From Elusimicrobiota bacterium (GTDB lineage: Bacteria > Elusimicrobiota > Endomicrobiia > Endomicrobiales > Endomicrobiaceae), in the NCBI GenBank assembly GCA_031282945.1, contig JAITCX010000003.1, positions 1 to 9,595 on the forward strand: a stretch of 9,595 bases of DNA. Direction: 5' to 3'. Shown one piece after another: positions 6,392-9,595 of the stretch. A program made the position numbers and the translations under genes. Position 1 is the stretch's first letter; each line of letters opens with the position of its first letter. The notes beneath the pieces are model-generated. The model worked only from the letters and a program-made list of their open reading frames with translations, did no database searches and was not told the DNA's origin.

Positions 6392-6469
6392 ACGCCGCAA
6401 AACCAAAAGAGCGCGGGCGAGAGCACGACACAACAAAGACAACAGCAACGACAAAACAACACAAAAAAA
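6392..6469 (+). other. 78-base tract containing no T
   Basis: From 6392 to 6469 there is not one T on the plus strand. The second half is almost pure A and C with CAA-like spacing (ACAACAAAGACAACAGCAAC and onward). G and T stay scarce to about 6530. An RNA from the plus strand would be largely unstructured here. Together with block B and the palindrome it fills the 744-base gap between the Omp85-like gene and dctP, in which I see no real coding frame. Confidence 0.6.
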
Positions 6470-6603
6470 TTTCCACACAAAAATTCTATCCCATCTCACA
6501 CATTAAACAATTAACAATAACAATAATAAAAAGAACGACGACGCCCCCTTCGCCTTTATTTCTCAAGCGCTAATTTTACAACTATTTCTTTTTGTAAAAG
6601 TTG

Positions 6604-6633
6604 TTAACAGCTCAGGATAAAAAATGATATAAT
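6604..6633 (+). promoter_or_regulatory. Predicted sigma70-type promoter of the TRAP operon
   Basis: TTAACA (6604-6609) and a perfect TATAAT (6628-6633) are 18 bases apart. Transcription would start near 6640, at a small hairpin, GCTCC (6640-6644)/GGAGC (6650-6654), ahead of the ribosome binding site AAGGAGG (6666-6672). An inverted pair, ACAACT (6578-6583) and AGTTGT (6599-6604), overlaps the -35 and could be an operator. That last point is speculative. Confidence 0.6.
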
Positions 6634-6676
6634 AGAGCAGCTCCGCTTTGGAGCAAATAGAATTTAAGGAGGCCTT

Positions 6677-7684
6677 ATGAAGAAGTTGGTAGCGCTTTGC
6701 CTAGCGGCTGTTTTTGCTACAGTAGCTTTTTCAGCTTGCGGCGGGAAAAAACAAGTTGAGAAAGTTGTAAAAGTTGGAATAGTCGTTCCCGCAACACAAT
6801 CAGTTGCAGTTGCAATGAACGACAAATTCAAAGAAATTATTGAATCAAAAACAGACGGCGCAATTGAAGTTCAGTTATTTCCTGACGGAGTTTTGGGAGG
6901 CGAGAGAGAACTTTACGACAGCGTAAAAGATGGTAAATTGGAAGTAATCGTTATTGGATCTTATTTTTACAATGAAGTTCCACAGATCTTAATTACAGAT
7001 TTCCCATTTTTGTATCGTAGCGTAGATCATGCTCAAGCTGTCTACAACAGTCCTGAAGTTGGCGGAGAGATTGCAAGAGTTCTTGAGGAAAAAACTGGTA
7101 TTAAAATTTTAGGATGGGGTCCAAACGGCGTGCGCTCTTTCAGCAGCGCAAAACCGCTTGAAAAGTTAGCGGATTTCAAAGGTCAAAGAATCCGTATGCC
7201 AAACAATAAAATCCATATTGCTTTGGCAAAAGCTTTAGGCGCAAATGTTGTGATATTGCCCATGGGCGACATATTCACATCCTTAGAGCAAAAAGTTATT
7301 GACGGCCAAGACAATCCATTGAGAACGCTCATCAGCTATGGCTGGTACGAAGTGCAAAAATATGTATTTGAAACAAACCACATGGTCGCCTCATTGGAAA
7401 TTTTGGCAAGCCCGCAATTCTGGGCATCCTTAACTCCTGAGCAGCAAGCCATTGTAGCTCAAGCGGCTCAAGAAGCTTCCGATTATGCTTGGGATCATTA
7501 CAAAAAGAGCATTTCCGAAGACGAGAAATTCCTTGCCGATAATGGTTTAGTAGTCACCGTTCCTACCGATGATGAAAAAGCGCAAATGCAAAGATTGGTA
7601 GAACCTATCTACACTGATCTTTATAAAGAATACCCTTGGGCGAGAGATTTAGTTGCAAAAGCTAAAGCTATAAACGTTCAATAA
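6677..7684 (+). CDS. dctP: TRAP transporter solute-binding lipoprotein, DctP/SiaP-like
   Basis: The extracytoplasmic binding protein of a tripartite ATP-independent periplasmic transporter; it captures an organic-acid type solute and delivers it to the DctQM membrane unit. A lipoprotein signal is present: MKK, a hydrophobic core, then FSAC with Cys21 as the lipidation site, so it is probably tethered and not free in the periplasm. Family signatures are FPDGVLGGERELYDSVKDG (68-86), GVRSF (151-155), FKGQRIRMP (167-175) and DGQDNPL (209-215). Arg173 corresponds to the carboxylate-clamping Arg147 of SiaP. Arg153 and Asn213 also match SiaP ligand-site positions. A carboxylate ligand is therefore likely; its identity (dicarboxylate, sugar acid or sialic acid) cannot be read off. 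AAGGAGG lies four bases before the ATG. It is followed by a terminator before dctQ. Confidence 0.93.
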   Translation: MKKLVALCLAAVFATVAFSACGGKKQVEKVVKVGIVVPATQSVAVAMNDKFKEIIESKTDGAIEVQLFPDGVLGGERELYDSVKDGKLEVIVIGSYFYNEVPQILITDFPFLYRSVDHAQAVYNSPEVGGEIARVLEEKTGIKILGWGPNGVRSFSSAKPLEKLADFKGQRIRMPNNKIHIALAKALGANVVILPMGDIFTSLEQKVIDGQDNPLRTLISYGWYEVQKYVFETNHMVASLEILASPQFWASLTPEQQAIVAQAAQEASDYAWDHYKKSISEDEKFLADNGLVVTVPTDDEKAQMQRLVEPIYTDLYKEYPWARDLVAKAKAINVQ

Positions 7685-7718
7685 GGCAAAGAGAATTTAC
7701 TGTTACGCTTATTTTCCG

Positions 7719-7759
7719 AAGGCTTTTATCTCTGCCATTTAGAGGTAAAAGCCTTTTTT
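7719..7759 (+). terminator. Intrinsic terminator between dctP and dctQ
   Basis: Arms AAGGCTTTTATCTCT (7719-7733) and AGAGGTAAAAGCCTT (7741-7755) form a 15-bp stem with one T-G wobble and a seven-base loop. The stem ends in a six-T run (7754-7759). It lies within the operon, 15 bases before the dctQ start. Partial read-through would give more binding protein than permease, as is common in transporter operons. Confidence 0.85.
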
Positions 7760-7774
7760 ATTGAGGAGCTAAAG

Positions 7775-8317
7775 ATGAAAAAAACTTTTTTGGATAGACT
7801 ATTTAGAGCAACGGAATACTTCATGGCTATTCTTTTGCTTGCAATGGTTCTCTTTACACTAGCAAACGTTATCTTGCGCTATTTTTTCAATTCTTCTCTG
7901 ATTTGGTCAGAGGAGCTGGCAAGATTCTGTTTTGTATGGCTTATTTATATCGGCATTATCGGCGCCCTGCGCGACAATAGACATTTATTTGTAGACACCG
8001 TCCTCTCGCGCTTACCTAACAAAGCAAGACAAATTGTTTATTTTCTCGTCCAAGCAATTTCTCTTGTTTTGTTTGCAATTTTTGCATACGGCAGTTGGGG
8101 GCTTACGGCATTAAATTTTGAAAATACCGCCGAAGCATCTGGCATCCCTTATGCATTTTTATACGGCATAGGAATTATTACCGGCGTTTGCGGGATGATA
8201 ATTTGTCTTGCAAACATCTATAAACTGATAGCAAAACATGAATCCGTTGCCGATTTATTAAAAGCTCGCGATGAAGATGTAGAGACGGAAATGCTCGGGG
8301 GAGGAGGCGAACAATGA
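7775..8317 (+). CDS. dctQ: TRAP transporter small membrane subunit, DctQ-like
   Basis: Small four-helix inner-membrane subunit that pairs with DctM. Membrane segments lie at about residues 15-35, 50-66, 87-108 and 127-151. The family signature NVILRYFFNSSLIWSEELAR (31-50) is intact, followed by FCFVWLIYIGIIGALRDNRH (51-70) with the usual acidic and aromatic residues around the second helix. The 180-residue length is normal. The C-terminal tail is charged and ends in a Gly-rich GGGGEQ; the same bases supply the purine-rich ribosome binding site of dctM. GAGGAG (7763-7768) lies six bases before the ATG. The stop overlaps the dctM start by four bases (ATGA), implying translational coupling. Confidence 0.92.
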   Translation: MKKTFLDRLFRATEYFMAILLLAMVLFTLANVILRYFFNSSLIWSEELARFCFVWLIYIGIIGALRDNRHLFVDTVLSRLPNKARQIVYFLVQAISLVLFAIFAYGSWGLTALNFENTAEASGIPYAFLYGIGIITGVCGMIICLANIYKLIAKHESVADLLKARDEDVETEMLGGGGEQ

Positions 8318-9594
8318 TTATAACTGTATTTTTAATTTGCCTTTTAGGAGGCATTGCAATTGGACTGCCGATTGCCTTATCGCTTTTATTTAGCGGACTC
8401 GGATTAATGTTTTATTTGGATCAAACTCATGCCCAACTTTTTGCCATGCATTTTATGCGCGGCGCCGACAGCCCTGCAATGATGGCCTTGCCGTTTTTCG
8501 TTTTGGCGGGCGAGTTCATGAACAGAGGCGGCCTAACCATGCGCATCGTGGAATTTGCAAATGTTTTTGTGGGCAGGCTTAGAGGAGGACTGGGCTACGT
8601 AACAATTATCGCCTGTTTAATTTTTGCCGCTCTCGTGGGCAGCGCTGTCGCAAGCACTGCGGCGCTCGGCGCTATTTTAATTCCAATGATGGTAAATTCG
8701 GGTTATGACAAAATACGCGCTACCTCTTTAATTGCCAGCGCAAATATTGTTTCGCCAATTATGCCGCCCAGCGTTCCGCTCATCATTTTCGGCGTAACCG
8801 CCGGCGTTTCAATTAGCAAACTTTTTATGGCAGGCATTGCTCCCGCATTTTATATCTGCGTAGCTTTAGCTATAGTTTGGTTTTTTTCCGCAAAGAAAGA
8901 ACAGAATTTGAAGATACAAGAAAAGCGGCCGCTCAAAGAAAATTTAAAATCGATTGGCAATGGTTTTTGGGCAATTATGATGCCTGTAATAATTATTGTT
9001 GGAATGCGCAGCGGCGTTTTTACGCCGACTGAAGCGGGCGTGGTGGCTGTGGCCTATGCTTTTTTTGTCGGCGCTTTCATCTACAGAAAACTGCCGCCGA
9101 AAGAAATAATGAAAGCTCTTGTGGCAACGGCAAAAGTTACAAGCGTTATAATGTTTTTGGCCGCAAGCGCCAATGTGGCTTCTTATTTAATGACTATCGG
9201 CCAATTGCCGCAAATGATAACGCAATCCCTACAAGGCTTTACAGAAAATCCGCTTTTGCTTATGTTTTTAATTTGCGCTTTAGTTATTTTGCTCGGCACG
9301 TCTATGGATGTGGTTCCAATCATTTTAATTTTAACGCCGATTTTTATGCCGCTTGTGAGAGCCGCTAAAATTGATCCTGTTTACTTTGGACTTATTTTTG
9401 TTATAGTGACAGTCTTTGGATTGCTAACGCCTCCTGTAGGCAATGTTTTAAATGTGGGATGCGGTATAGCGAAAATTAAGATGGAACAACTTGTAACCAA
9501 GATTTGGCCGTACTTAATCGCCATCGTAATTGTCTTGCTGATGATGATTATTTTTCCGCAGACAATTCTGGTGCCGTTAAGCTGGTTTGTATAA
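8314..9594 (+). CDS. dctM: TRAP transporter large permease subunit, DctM-like
   Basis: The large subunit that forms the transport path. It is driven by an ion gradient, usually sodium in this family, and not by ATP. The 426 residues are complete and end at TAA 9592-9594. Family segments in order are PFFVLAGEFMNRGG (60-73), GSAVASTAALGAILIPMM (109-126), NIVSPIMPPSVPLIIFG (144-160), GVFTPTEAGVVAVAYA (234-249), DVVPIILILTPIFMPLV (332-348) and GLLTPPVGNVLNV (369-381). The two Pro-rich re-entrant regions (about 149-155 and 371-375) mark the two-fold repeat of the ion-transporter fold. About eleven or twelve hydrophobic segments are visible. It starts inside the dctQ stop (ATGA), with GGAGGAGG just upstream. 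The substrate is set by the dctP partner. Confidence 0.95.
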   Translation: MIITVFLICLLGGIAIGLPIALSLLFSGLGLMFYLDQTHAQLFAMHFMRGADSPAMMALPFFVLAGEFMNRGGLTMRIVEFANVFVGRLRGGLGYVTIIACLIFAALVGSAVASTAALGAILIPMMVNSGYDKIRATSLIASANIVSPIMPPSVPLIIFGVTAGVSISKLFMAGIAPAFYICVALAIVWFFSAKKEQNLKIQEKRPLKENLKSIGNGFWAIMMPVIIIVGMRSGVFTPTEAGVVAVAYAFFVGAFIYRKLPPKEIMKALVATAKVTSVIMFLAASANVASYLMTIGQLPQMITQSLQGFTENPLLLMFLICALVILLGTSMDVVPIILILTPIFMPLVRAAKIDPVYFGLIFVIVTVFGLLTPPVGNVLNVGCGIAKIKMEQLVTKIWPYLIAIVIVLLMMIIFPQTILVPLSWFV

Positions 9595-9595
9595 T

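Larger units (their letters stand above)
6202..6414. repeat. 213-bp imperfect palindrome, GC-richer than its surroundings
   Basis: Outer arms, about 6202-6225 and 6393-6414, share GCGCT and TTTTGNTTTTGCGGCG in inverted orientation. Inner arms, 6233-6251 and 6351-6370, share TTTTTTTCGCC and TGCGA with one inserted base. Between them lie at least two further hairpins. The whole could fold as one branched structure in RNA or extruded DNA. No credible protein is encoded. It may be a non-autonomous mobile or REP/BIME-like element or a structured RNA; the sequence does not decide. Confidence 0.6.

Noticed and set aside
6298..6573. Three open frames of 60-74 codons in the gap before dctP
   Set aside because: Their products are compositionally odd (Cys runs, or Arg/Lys/Thr-rich) and follow the palindrome and T-free tract, with no credible start signals.

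Overview
The window comes from an AT-rich Gram-negative bacterium. Evidence for an outer membrane is a short Omp85/BamA-type barrel protein that ends in phenylalanine. Ribosome binding sites are clear AAGGAG-type sequences. The solute-binding protein of a TRAP transporter carries a lipobox, so it is probably membrane-anchored. The lysyl-tRNA synthetase is class II, unlike the class I enzyme known from Borrelia and Treponema pallidum. Together these fit an anaerobic or host-associated lineage, but the phylum cannot be settled from the sequence alone.

Region 1 (1-2766, minus strand). This holds lysS, cut at its C-terminus by the window edge, with its own promoter and a strong terminator-like hairpin between promoter and start codon. 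Next comes an AT-rich gap, then an unrecognised gene (1794-2766). That gene reads continuously only if two single-base frame changes are allowed. Its third fragment is easily overlooked because it has no start codon.

Region 2 (2767-6676, plus strand). A compact operon of cdd (cytidine deaminase), rlmB (23S rRNA 2'-O-methyltransferase) and a single-POTRA Omp85-like protein has gaps of only 1 and 12 bases. It is flanked on both sides by related repeat blocks of about 185 bp. The blocks are built from small hairpins of the form TTCTCTTTT-loop-AAAAGAGAA followed by ACAGAAA. The downstream block runs into a 213-bp GC-richer imperfect palindrome with further nested hairpins, followed by an A/C-rich stretch. 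Seventy-eight consecutive bases there contain no T at all.

Region 3 (6604-9594, plus strand). A complete tripartite TRAP transporter operon has its own promoter: dctP-like binding lipoprotein, dctQ-like small membrane subunit and dctM-like large permease. An intrinsic terminator lies between dctP and dctQ and probably lowers expression of the membrane subunits relative to the binding protein. dctQ and dctM overlap by four bases.

The core genes are ordinary. The parts deserving a second look are the hairpin-repeat blocks and the large palindrome, the broken gene, and the hairpin in the lysS leader.
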